From contig JAIVGS010000201.1 of NCBI GenBank assembly GCA_020201435.1, positions 1 to 46,506 of the forward strand: 46,506 bases of DNA, given 5' to 3'. Below, one piece after another: positions 7,968 through 15,134 of the stretch. Position 1 is the first letter of the stretch. Each line of letters begins with the position of its first letter. The translations under genes were made by a program, and so were the position numbers. Under the pieces are notes generated by a model. That model saw only the letters and a list, made by a program, of their open reading frames with translations, ran no database searches and had not been told where the DNA came from. This DNA comes from Myxococcales bacterium (GTDB lineage Bacteria > Myxococcota > Myxococcia > Myxococcales > 40CM-4-68-19).

Positions 7968-9346
7968 TTGATCTTCTCCAGCGCGGCGTCGATCCGGCGC
8001 AGCGTCCGCTCGCGACCGAGCAGGGTGATGGTCTCGAAGAGAGGCGGGCTCACCGTCGTCCCCGTCACCGCCACCCGCACCGGCTGCGCCACCTTGCCGA
8101 GGCCGAGCCCGCGGGTCTCCGCGAACGATCGAAAGGCGTGCTCCATCGCCTCCGGCCCCTGCTCGAAGGTCCGCCCAATCAACTCGCGCGCCTCGGTCAA
8201 CAGCGGCTTGCTCTCTGCCGTCAGCTGCTTCGCGACGGCCTTCTCGTCGTACGCGCGCGGCAGCTCGTCCGCCATGTAAGCCGCCCATGCATCCCTGATT
8301 TCATTCAGGTTTTTCGCGCGCTCCTGCATCAGCTTCACGAACTCGGGCGGCGCGCCCGTCAGCCGCGCAATCCCGGAAGCCGGCGTCGTCTTGATCCACT
8401 GCTGGTTCAGCCATTCGAGCTTCTGCGGGTTGAACACGCCCGCCGTCGCGCCGACGTGCTCCCAGTCGAACTTCTCGATCAATTCCGATATACTGAATAT
8501 CTCCTGATCGCCGTGCGACCACCCGAGGCGCGCGAGGTAGTTCACCAGCGCGCCCGGAAGATACCCCTCGTCGCGATACTGCAGAACGCTCACCGCGCCG
8601 TGCCGCTTCGACAGCCGCTGCTTGTCGGCGCCGAGGATCATCGGCAGGTGCGCGAACGTCGGCAGCGGATAGTCCAGCGCCTGGTACATCAGGATCTGCC
8701 GCGGCGTGTTCACCACGTGGTCGTCGCCGCGCGCGACCATCGTGATCTTCATCTCGATGTCGTCGACGACCGCGCCGAAGTTGTAGAGCGGGACGCCGTC
8801 GGCTCGCAGGATCACCTCGTCCTGCAGCTCCTTGTGCTGCGTCGTGATCTCGCCCTTGACGAGGTCGCGAAACGCCGTCGCGCCGTCGTCCGGCATGCGA
8901 AAGCGCACCACGGCTCCAGGAGTGCCCTTGGGCAGGTCCTTGTTGCGGCACGTCCCCGGATACTTGAACCCGCGCTTCTCTTTCGCCGCCTGCTCGCGCA
9001 GCTTGTCGAGCGTCTCCCTGGTGCAATCGCAGCGGTATGCCTTGCCGCGCGCGATCAACGCCTCGGCATGCTTTTCGTACGTCGCGAGTCGCTGCATCTG
9101 AAAGTAGGGCGCGTGCGGCCCGCCGACGATCGGCCCCTCGTCCCAGTCGAGCCCGAGCCACTTCATCGAGTCGAGGATCGCCTGCTCCGACTCCTGCGTG
9201 CTCCGCGACTGGTCGGTGTCCTCGACCCGCAGCACGAACGTGCCCTTCTGCTTGCGCGCCCACAGCCAGTTGAAGAGCGCCGTGCGCGCGCCGCCGATGT
9301 GGAGGTAACCGGTCGGAGAGGGAGCGAATCGAACCCGGACGGACAT
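7964..9346 (-). CDS. gltX: Glutamyl-tRNA synthetase
   Basis: Class I synthetase that charges tRNA-Glu. 460 aa. The N-terminus VRVRFAPSPTGYLHIGG contains the HIGH signature (HIGG). DKQRLSKRHG carries the KMSKS-type motif in its LSKR form, typical of bacterial GluRS. DTDQSRSTQESEQAIL and MILGADKQ are conserved. It lies about 400 bp upstream, in reading direction, of tRNA-Gln and tRNA-Glu genes on the same strand, so enzyme and cognate tRNA are neighbours. Whether it also misacylates tRNA-Gln, as non-discriminating enzymes do, cannot be read here. Repeat D starts just upstream, so its promoter may lie in or beyond that element. Confidence 0.97.
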   Translation of the reverse strand: MSVRVRFAPSPTGYLHIGGARTALFNWLWARKQKGTFVLRVEDTDQSRSTQESEQAILDSMKWLGLDWDEGPIVGGPHAPYFQMQRLATYEKHAEALIARGKAYRCDCTRETLDKLREQAAKEKRGFKYPGTCRNKDLPKGTPGAVVRFRMPDDGATAFRDLVKGEITTQHKELQDEVILRADGVPLYNFGAVVDDIEMKITMVARGDDHVVNTPRQILMYQALDYPLPTFAHLPMILGADKQRLSKRHGAVSVLQYRDEGYLPGALVNYLARLGWSHGDQEIFSISELIEKFDWEHVGATAGVFNPQKLEWLNQQWIKTTPASGIARLTGAPPEFVKLMQERAKNLNEIRDAWAAYMADELPRAYDEKAVAKQLTAESKPLLTEARELIGRTFEQGPEAMEHAFRSFAETRGLGLGKVAQPVRVAVTGTTVSPPLFETITLLGRERTLRRIDAALEKIK

Positions 9347-9369
9347 ACGAAGCAGGCGGAATATCAGAA

Positions 9370-9495
9370 CGGCGAGGGCCAGGGAACGGAAAGGGAAAGG
9401 GAACGGACAAGGCGAGCGGGCGGGTGAGGGTCATGGTCCCTTGCCGAAGCTCCTCAACCCTCGCCCTTTCCCTTTCCTTTTCCGTTCCCTGTCCG
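9370..9495. repeat. Dispersed inverted-repeat element, copy D
   Basis: Left arm GGGAACGGAAAGGGAAAGGG with GGACAAGGCGAG (about 9382-9417); right arm CTCGCCCTTTCCCTTTCC plus TTTTCCGTTCCCTGTCC (about 9459-9493). The arms can pair over about 30 bases around a short middle. It separates the divergent gltX and ggt genes. A TATATT box (9503-9508) follows the right arm and may serve ggt. Confidence 0.8.
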
Positions 9496-9516
9496 CAACC
9501 CCTATATTGCGCGGCC

Positions 9517-10964
9517 GTGCTACTCGCCCTGTTGCTCGCGTTCCCGGCCATCTCCCCGAAAGGCGCAGTCGCCGCTGCGAATCCGCTCGCGGCCGACGCC
9601 GGCGCGTCGATCCTGCGGCGCGGCGGCAACGCGATCGATGCGGCGGTCGCCGCTGCCTTCGCGCTCAGCGTCACCGAACCCGAGAGCTCCGGCCTCGCTG
9701 GCGGCGGGTTCGCGCTCGTCTACACGGCGAAGGAGAAGAGGGTCCACGTCCTCGACTTCCGCGAGGTCGCGCCGGCGAAGGCGACGAAGGACATGTACAT
9801 CGTCGACGGCCAGCCGCGGCAGGACCTCGCCAACATGGGGCCCTTGAGCGTCGCCGTTCCCGCCGCGACGAAGGGTTATGTCGAGCTGGCGAAGCGCTTC
9901 GGCACCAGGCCGCTCTCGCAGCTCACCAGCGCCGCCGAGCAACTCGCCCAGCGCGGGTTCCAGATCGATCTCCACTTCCACCGCGCGGCCGCGGAGCGAC
10001 TCGATTGTCTCCTGCAAGATCCTGAATCAACACGTCTTTTTCTTAATCGAGAAAAAGAGCCGCTGGAGCCGGGCGATCGGTTGATCCAGCCCGAGCTCGC
10101 GCGCACCCTGCACGCCATCGGCGAGCACGGCGCCGACGCCTTCTACAAGGGCCGCATCGCCCGCGCGCTCGTCGATGCCGTCAAGTCGAAAGGCGGCATC
10201 CTCGAGCTCGACGACCTCGCCCACGCGCAGGTCCGCGAGCACGCGCCGCTCGTCACGACGTACCGCGGCCATCGAATCGCCACCATGCCGCTGCCGTCCT
10301 CGGGCGGCTTCATCGTCGGCGCGCTCTTGAACGTCCTCGAGCGCGAGGACCCGCGCGCCGGCGGCTATCGGCCGGAGCGCTTCCTCCACGTCATGGCCGA
10401 GGCCGAAAAGCGGCTCTTCGCGCTGCGCGAAAGGATGGGACCGGCGTGGTGCTCAACGACGAGATGGACGATTTCGCGGTGGCGCCGGGCGTCGCCAACG
10501 CCTACGGCCTGCGCGGCGACGTCGAAAATGCACCCGGTCCGGGCAAGGTGCCCTTGAGCTCGATGGCGCCGACGCTCGTCTTCACCCCCGACGGCGACCT
10601 CCTCGTCGCCATCGGCGCCGCCGGCGGGTCGACGATTCCGACCACGGTGGCGCAGGCGATCATCCACATGGTCGACGATCGGATGACCGTCGATCGCGCG
10701 ATCGCCGCGCCCCGCCTGCACCACAACCTGCTGCCCGACGTGCTGCACGCCGAGGACGACGCGCTCGAGGCCGCGACCGCTCACGCGCTGGAGGCGCGCG
10801 GGCACAAGCTCGGCTTCGGCTCCGATGCCCTCGATCCCGACGCCGGCGAGGGCTTCTTCGATACTCCGTGGGGCAAAGCGTGCGGCGTCGAGATCGAGCC
10901 TTCGACGGGGTGGCGCATCGCCGACTGCGATCCTCGTGCCCCGGGGGCCGGCGCGATCCCGTAG
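9517..10964 (+). pseudogene. ggt: Gamma-glutamyltransferase with internal deletion and frame break
   Basis: The intact family enzyme hydrolyses glutathione or transfers its gamma-glutamyl group in the periplasm. It cleaves itself at a Thr that becomes the nucleophile. The upstream part, from GTG 9517 with signal peptide LLALLLAFPAISPKG, reads as a normal large subunit (RRGGNAIDAAVAAAFALSV, SSGLAGGGFALVY, MPLPSSGG) up to RLFALRERMG at about 10440. The next recognisable residues, TGVVLNDEMDDFAVAPG, are in another frame (10440 onward) and continue as a normal small-subunit core (PLSSMAPTLV, GAAGGSTIP) to 10964. Against typical GGT, about 60-70 residues between these points are missing, including the TTH-type cleavage site. 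The product cannot mature. Real decay and assembly deletion are both possible. Confidence 0.85.
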
Positions 10965-10968
10965 TACG

Positions 10969-11472
10969 ATGATCGCGATGCTGTCGCTTTTTTTGCTGCT
11001 CGCCAGCACCGTGCGCGGGCCGGCCGACGTCGAGTCGCTGACCGCGGTTTCGGACGCGGTGGTGCACGCCTCCGTCGTCCGGACGTCGAGCGATTGGGGG
11101 AAGGGCGGCGGACAGATCTTCACCGCGGTCGTGCTCCGGACGATCGAGACGTGGAAGGGCGATCCGCGGCGCGCGATCACCGTCGTCGTGCCCGGAGGCT
11201 CGATCGGCGAGCTTTCGCAGACGGTCTCCGGCGTGGCGGAGTTCCGCGCCGGCGAAGAAGTCGTCGTTTTCCTTCGGGAACGATCGATCGCAGTATATTC
11301 AGTAGAGCGGCTGGCGCTCGGCAAGTTTGCCGTCGGGCCGCCTTCGGGACTGCCGAAACGCGCCATCCGCGATCGGAAGGGCCTGCAGTGCGTCGGCTGC
11401 GCCGCGTCGGAGAGCGACGACCTCCCGCTCGACGAGCTCCGCGCCCGCGTGCTGCGGAGCGCCCGCAAGTGA
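10969..11472 (+). CDS. Small exported protein preceding the matrixin genes
   Basis: 167-aa protein with signal peptide MIAMLSLFLLLASTVRG. The mature part (SLTAVSDAVVHASVV, IETWKGDPRRAITVVVPGG, FRAGEEVVVFL) looks like a small all-beta domain that occurs beside secreted matrixins in myxobacteria; that link rests on recollection rather than a search. A CVGCAA motif near the end may form a disulfide or bind metal. Its TGA overlaps the GTG of the protease gene as GTGA, so they are translationally coupled. A chaperone, inhibitor or accessory role for the protease is an inference from position. Confidence 0.8.
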   Translation: MIAMLSLFLLLASTVRGPADVESLTAVSDAVVHASVVRTSSDWGKGGGQIFTAVVLRTIETWKGDPRRAITVVVPGGSIGELSQTVSGVAEFRAGEEVVVFLRERSIAVYSVERLALGKFAVGPPSGLPKRAIRDRKGLQCVGCAASESDDLPLDELRARVLRSARK

Positions 11473-13559
11473 CCGTATTTCTGGCAGTTTTGCTGGCCTT
11501 CGAGACGCACCTCGCGCTCGACGGCCAGGTCGAGCGGTGGTCCTTCGCCGGCGACGGCCTGGTCACCGTCCGCCTGATCGATCCGCCCGCCGGCCTGCGC
11601 CTCAAACCGGGCGGCGACCTGCGCGCGGCGCTGACGATGGCCGCGCAGGCGTGGCAGGCGATCGAGACCGCGCACGTTCCGGTCCGATATCTCGGCCAGA
11701 TCCACCCGCGGGATCCGCTTCCCGGTGAGATCCTCTTTGACTTCGACACCGGCTCCGGGTTCCCCGGGGGCCGCGACGCCGCCGGCTCGACCGAGATCTT
11801 CGTCTCCGGCCACTCGATCGTCTCGGCGCGAATCCACTTGAACGCGGCCGACTTCGACTGGGCCACCGACGGAAGCACCTCCGCGCTCGACGTGCAGTCG
11901 ATCGCCGAGCACGAGATGGGCCATGCGCTCGGCCTCGCCCACCCCTGCGGCGATCTCGACACCCAGACCCCGTCCTGCTCGGCTCTACCGGCGGCGACGT
12001 TCCAGGCGCTGCAGCAGGACGTGATGTTTCCGTCGATCGCGCCCGGTCCGCGGCGGGCCCCCTCGCAGGACGATCGCGACGGCCTGACGTTCCTCCTGCC
12101 GGCCGCCGTCTCGCCCGAGATCGCGCCGGAGCTGACCGGCCTTCTGCCGTCCTGCCTCGAATTGGACGACCGGCTCGACGAGGACGACCGCATCCTCACC
12201 GGTCAAGACGTGGTCGTGGAAGTCGACCGCGCGCCGGATGCTTCGGTGCTCGAGCTGCTCAGCGCCGACAGCGTGATCGAGCGAACCACGCTCGTCCGCG
12301 ACGGCAAGGGCCGCCTGCTCGCGGCGGTCGGATCCGACATTCTGCACTCGGTGCGCCGTCTCGACGCCCGTCTCGTGGCCGCCTCCGGCAAGGCGAACGT
12401 CCTCTTCGGCGCCCTCGACGTCGCCAAATCCTGCTCCGCCCACGGCTGCTCCTCGTCCGGCGCGTCCGTGCTCGCATTGGCGCCTCTCGCATGGCTCGCG
12501 TTCCGCAAGAGCAAAAGCGCACCGCGGAGGCGCGGAGAGCGCGGAGGTTTTTTTTCAAAAAAAAGCTTTTCTCCGCGTCCTCTGCGCCTCCGCGGTGCGC
12601 TTGTAGCCGCAGCGTGCCTGTGCGCCGGTCCAGCCTTGGCCTACAAGCGGTCCGTGAATGCCGGGAACGTCTGCATCTGGTGGTCGACGCGGGGACACCC
12701 GTTTCAGATCGACGCCCAAGGCACGCCCGACGTGCCCGCCGCGCAGGCTTTCACCGCCATCCGCAAGAGCTTCCAGACCTGGGCGGACGTCGGGTGCTCG
12801 GACCTCGCCTTCCCCGACCAGGGCCTCTCGCTCGACCCGAAAAACCGCGTCGTCGGCTACTTCCCCGGCCAGTACAACCGCAATCTCGTCCTCTGGCGTA
12901 CCCGCCGCTGCGGAAACGGCAAGAACGGCGGCGTCGTTCCGCCCGGCGACAGCTGCCTCGGCGTCCAGTCCGGCTGCGCCAACGCCTACGACTGCTGGGA
13001 CCACGGCGACGGCGTGATCGCGACGACCACGACGACCTCGAACCGCTTCACCGGCCAGATCAACGACACCGACATCGAGATCAACGACTCGGTCGGCACC
13101 GACGGCACCAAGTTCATCTTCACCGCCGTCGACGGCCCCCCCTGCGTCGACCAGAACCAGACCGGATGCGTGCGGATCGACATCCAGAACACGATCACCC
13201 ACGAGGCCGGCCACACCCTGGGCCTCGATCACACGACCGACCTCAACGCGACGATGTACGCGACCGCCCCCGAGGGCGAGACCTCCAAGCGCGTCCTCGG
13301 CTCCGACGACATCCAGGGCATCTGCGACGTCTACCCGCGCGGCGCGCGGACGGTGACGTGCAACAGCGACCCGATCACGCTGACCGAATCAGGCACGTCC
13401 AACGGCGGCTGCGGCTGCTCGCACGCTCATGCCGGCCCGGGCGCGACACTGCTCGCGCTCGCCGCCTTTCTCCTCTCGAGGAGAAGGCCGAAGCCGGTGA
13501 TCATTACGAGCAGCGCCGCCGCGAGCGCGAGCTTGCGCGACATCGACCACAGGTCCTGA
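11469..13559 (+). CDS. Two matrixin-like zinc metalloproteases in one reading frame
   Basis: Continuous 696-codon frame from GTG 11469 (GTGA overlap). Module 1 (about residues 1-350) has a signal peptide, the zinc motif HEMGHALGLAH (about 148) and a Met-turn-like DVMFPS. It ends with a MYXO-CTERM-like tail: SCSAHGCSSSG, the helix ASVLALAPLAWLAF, then RKSKS. Residues about 350-378 are encoded by a palindrome. Module 2 then restarts with an apparent signal peptide ending AGPALA. It has NTITHEAGHTLGLDH (about 577) and TMYATAP, and ends with a second tail (NGGCGCSHAHAG, helix, SRRRP). Secreted or surface-anchored proteolysis is expected. A polypeptide with internal sorting tail and internal signal peptide is implausible as one mature protein, so either separate initiation, processing, or an indel in the T8/A8 run is likely. 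Confidence 0.75.
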   Translation: MTVFLAVLLAFETHLALDGQVERWSFAGDGLVTVRLIDPPAGLRLKPGGDLRAALTMAAQAWQAIETAHVPVRYLGQIHPRDPLPGEILFDFDTGSGFPGGRDAAGSTEIFVSGHSIVSARIHLNAADFDWATDGSTSALDVQSIAEHEMGHALGLAHPCGDLDTQTPSCSALPAATFQALQQDVMFPSIAPGPRRAPSQDDRDGLTFLLPAAVSPEIAPELTGLLPSCLELDDRLDEDDRILTGQDVVVEVDRAPDASVLELLSADSVIERTTLVRDGKGRLLAAVGSDILHSVRRLDARLVAASGKANVLFGALDVAKSCSAHGCSSSGASVLALAPLAWLAFRKSKSAPRRRGERGGFFSKKSFSPRPLRLRGALVAAACLCAGPALAYKRSVNAGNVCIWWSTRGHPFQIDAQGTPDVPAAQAFTAIRKSFQTWADVGCSDLAFPDQGLSLDPKNRVVGYFPGQYNRNLVLWRTRRCGNGKNGGVVPPGDSCLGVQSGCANAYDCWDHGDGVIATTTTTSNRFTGQINDTDIEINDSVGTDGTKFIFTAVDGPPCVDQNQTGCVRIDIQNTITHEAGHTLGLDHTTDLNATMYATAPEGETSKRVLGSDDIQGICDVYPRGARTVTCNSDPITLTESGTSNGGCGCSHAHAGPGATLLALAAFLLSRRRPKPVIITSSAAASASLRDIDHRS
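12515..12602. repeat. Long palindrome joining the two matrixin modules
   Basis: Arms of 32 bases (12515-12546 and 12571-12602) match in inverted orientation with three mismatches; the core words are ACCGCGGAGGCGC and GCGCCTCCGCGGT. The 24-base centre holds eight T, one C and eight A. It resembles the CCGCGGAGGCGC-type intergenic palindromes that I recall in many unrelated genomes. Here the frame runs through it without a stop, replacing any intergenic gap. Confidence 0.9.
12582..13559 (+). CDS. Second matrixin module read as its own gene (CTG start)
   Basis: Alternative model for the second half of the frame above. No ATG, GTG or TTG lies in frame before the mature domain except a TTG inside the signal peptide. 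CTG at 12582, within the palindrome's right arm, would give an apparently ideal signal peptide (MRLRGALVAAACLCAGPALA, cut before Tyr). The 325-residue product would hold the HEAGHTLGLDH zinc site, many Cys (GCSDLAFPD, RRCGNG, DSCLGVQSGC, PPCVDQ) and a MYXO-CTERM-like tail. The last 23 residues after the RRR cluster are unusual for such tails and lie in the overlap with the opposite-strand desaturase gene. Confidence 0.45.
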   Translation: MRLRGALVAAACLCAGPALAYKRSVNAGNVCIWWSTRGHPFQIDAQGTPDVPAAQAFTAIRKSFQTWADVGCSDLAFPDQGLSLDPKNRVVGYFPGQYNRNLVLWRTRRCGNGKNGGVVPPGDSCLGVQSGCANAYDCWDHGDGVIATTTTTSNRFTGQINDTDIEINDSVGTDGTKFIFTAVDGPPCVDQNQTGCVRIDIQNTITHEAGHTLGLDHTTDLNATMYATAPEGETSKRVLGSDDIQGICDVYPRGARTVTCNSDPITLTESGTSNGGCGCSHAHAGPGATLLALAAFLLSRRRPKPVIITSSAAASASLRDIDHRS

Positions 13560-14494
13560 CTCCACAACAGCGCGGTGGTCCCGACGATCGCCAGCACGAG
13601 CATCACCCACAACACCGCTGCTTCACCCGCCGACAGCTGCACGTCGTGCTTGCGCTGCTGCGCGCGAGTGATCTCCGGAGCGGGCGGGAAGTCCCACTCC
13701 GGCCCCTTGAGCCAGACGCGCAACTTATCGAATCCACGATAGTTTCTAGTCCGGCGGGCGATGTCGAAGAAGTGATGGATCTGCGCCCACATCGGGTCGA
13801 ACGACCCGAGCGGCTTGACCAGCCCGTACACCGGCTGCTCCTTCTCTTCCTCGAACGTGCCGAAGAGCCGGTCCCAGATGGAGAGCGTCGCCGCATAGTT
13901 CTTGTCGAGGTAGCGCGGGTTCACCGCGTGGTGGACTCGGTGCTGCGCCGGCGTGTTGAAGATCCACTCGTACCAGCCGAGCTTCCCGATCAGCTCGGTG
14001 TGGATCCAGAACTGGTAGAGCGTCGAAAGCGAATCCATCACCAGATACACGACCGGCGGTACGCCGAGCAGCGCGAGCGGCAGGTGCAGCGGCCAGATCG
14101 TCCACACGCTCAACACCGCCTGCCGCAGCGCGACGGCGAGGTTGTAGTCCTCGCTTTGATGGTGAACCACGTGCACCGCCCAGAGGGCATTGATCTCGTG
14201 CGACAGCCGGTGCCACCAGTAGTAGACGAAGTCGATGGTGAAAAACGCGATCACCCAGGGCCAGACGCTCCGCGGCGAGAAGCTGAAAATCCTGAACTGA
14301 TACAGCCAGTTATACCCGCCAGCCAGCACCGCGATCGAGAACACGAGCAGGATCTGCTGCGTCATCCCGCACGACAGATCGACGACCGAATCCGTGAACC
14401 GATGCAGCTTCAAGCCCCGGCGCCGGGCGAGCCAGATCTCCACGCCCATGAGCAGGAAAAAGAAAGGAATCGCCAGCGCGATCGGGTTCGGCAT
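13427..14494 (-). CDS. Sterol desaturase / fatty acid hydroxylase superfamily protein
   Basis: 355-aa integral membrane di-iron oxygenase. The His clusters HRLSH, HVVHH and HRVHHAVNPRYLDKNYA are arranged as in alkylglycerol monooxygenase and C-5 sterol desaturase relatives. Several helices surround them (IALAIPFFFLLMGVEIWL, VWPWVIAFFTIDFVYYWW). The substrate is probably a lipid tail, as an O-alkyl ether lipid, sterol or fatty acid; sequence alone does not say which. The last helix and tail (LALAAALLVMITGFGLLLERR) are encoded in the 133-bp convergent overlap with the matrixin frame. It is the last gene of the minus-strand series and is separated from tag by repeats. Confidence 0.85.
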   Translation of the reverse strand: MPNPIALAIPFFFLLMGVEIWLARRRGLKLHRFTDSVVDLSCGMTQQILLVFSIAVLAGGYNWLYQFRIFSFSPRSVWPWVIAFFTIDFVYYWWHRLSHEINALWAVHVVHHQSEDYNLAVALRQAVLSVWTIWPLHLPLALLGVPPVVYLVMDSLSTLYQFWIHTELIGKLGWYEWIFNTPAQHRVHHAVNPRYLDKNYAATLSIWDRLFGTFEEEKEQPVYGLVKPLGSFDPMWAQIHHFFDIARRTRNYRGFDKLRVWLKGPEWDFPPAPEITRAQQRKHDVQLSAGEAAVLWVMLVLAIVGTTALLWSQDLWSMSRKLALAAALLVMITGFGLLLERRKAASASSVAPGPA

Positions 14495-14540
14495 TCGCGC
14501 CCAAGGATAACAGCGCGCCGCGCCCCTTTGCAGAGGTCAA

Positions 14541-14621
14541 TGGGACACATTGACTGGGACACATTGCCTAGGAGCGGGGGGACCTGGGACACATTGACTG
14601 GGACACATTGCCTAGGAGCGG
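14541..14621. repeat. Tandem copies of a TGGGACACATTGAC-based repeat at the end of tag
   Basis: Two identical 37-base units (14541-14577 and 14585-14621) are separated by 7 bases. Each holds two 14-base words of the form TGGGACACATTGNC and ends CCTAGGAGCGG. In the second unit, the CTA read on the minus strand is the stop codon of tag and the next bases its last two sense codons. So the unit either duplicated the tag 3' end or supplied it. Confidence 0.85.
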
Positions 14622-15106
14622 AAGCAGCCCTGGACGTGGTCGTCCGCCAGCCCGCACGCCTGCATCAGCGCGTAGCAGATGGTCGAGCCGACGAATCGGA
14701 AGCCGCGCTTCTTGAGGTCCTTGCTCATCGCGTCGGACTCGGGCGTGGTCGCCGGGACCGGCCCACGCCGCCGTCTCATCGGCCGGCCGCCCACGAACTT
14801 CCACAGGCAGGAATCGAGCGACTCGCCGAGCTCGAGGATCACGCGCGCATTCGCGATCACCGACTCGATCTTGAGCCGGTTCCGGACGATGCCCGGGTCC
14901 TTCATCAGCCGCTCGACTTGAAACCTGTCGAATTTCGCGACTTTACGCGGGTCGAATCGGGCGAACGCGCGCCGGTACCCCTCGCGCTTGTGGAGGATCG
15001 TGCTCCACGACAGCCCGGCCTGCGCCCCCTCGAGGGTGAGAAACTCGAACAGCACCCGGTCGTCGTGGACCGGCCGGCCCCATTCCTCGTCGTGATACGC
15101 GATCAT
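14612..15106 (-). CDS. tag: DNA-3-methyladenine glycosylase I
   Basis: Removes 3-methyladenine from alkylated DNA, starting base-excision repair. From ATG 15106 the protein is 164 aa: IAYHDEEWGRPVHDD, FEFLTLEGAQAGLSW, FVGSTICYALMQACG, and DDHVQGCF, the last bearing the C-terminal zinc His and Cys. Family members begin about 10 residues earlier with an R-C-x-W-x-x-x-D-P motif whose Cys is a zinc ligand. That motif (CAWAGSDPAM) is present in frame just upstream (15104-15133), but no ATG, GTG or TTG precedes it in frame. The GTG right after the upstream stop is in another frame. Either a non-standard start is used, a base was lost, or a Cys-less form is made. Confidence 0.85.
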   Translation of the reverse strand: MIAYHDEEWGRPVHDDRVLFEFLTLEGAQAGLSWSTILHKREGYRRAFARFDPRKVAKFDRFQVERLMKDPGIVRNRLKIESVIANARVILELGESLDSCLWKFVGGRPMRRRRGPVPATTPESDAMSKDLKKRGFRFVGSTICYALMQACGLADDHVQGCFRS

Positions 15107-15134
15107 CGCCGGATCCGACCCGGCCCACGCGCAC

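Noticed and set aside
14541-14621. Possible CRISPR array
   Set aside because: The units are directly adjacent, spacers are 7 bp or absent, and no cas gene is present.
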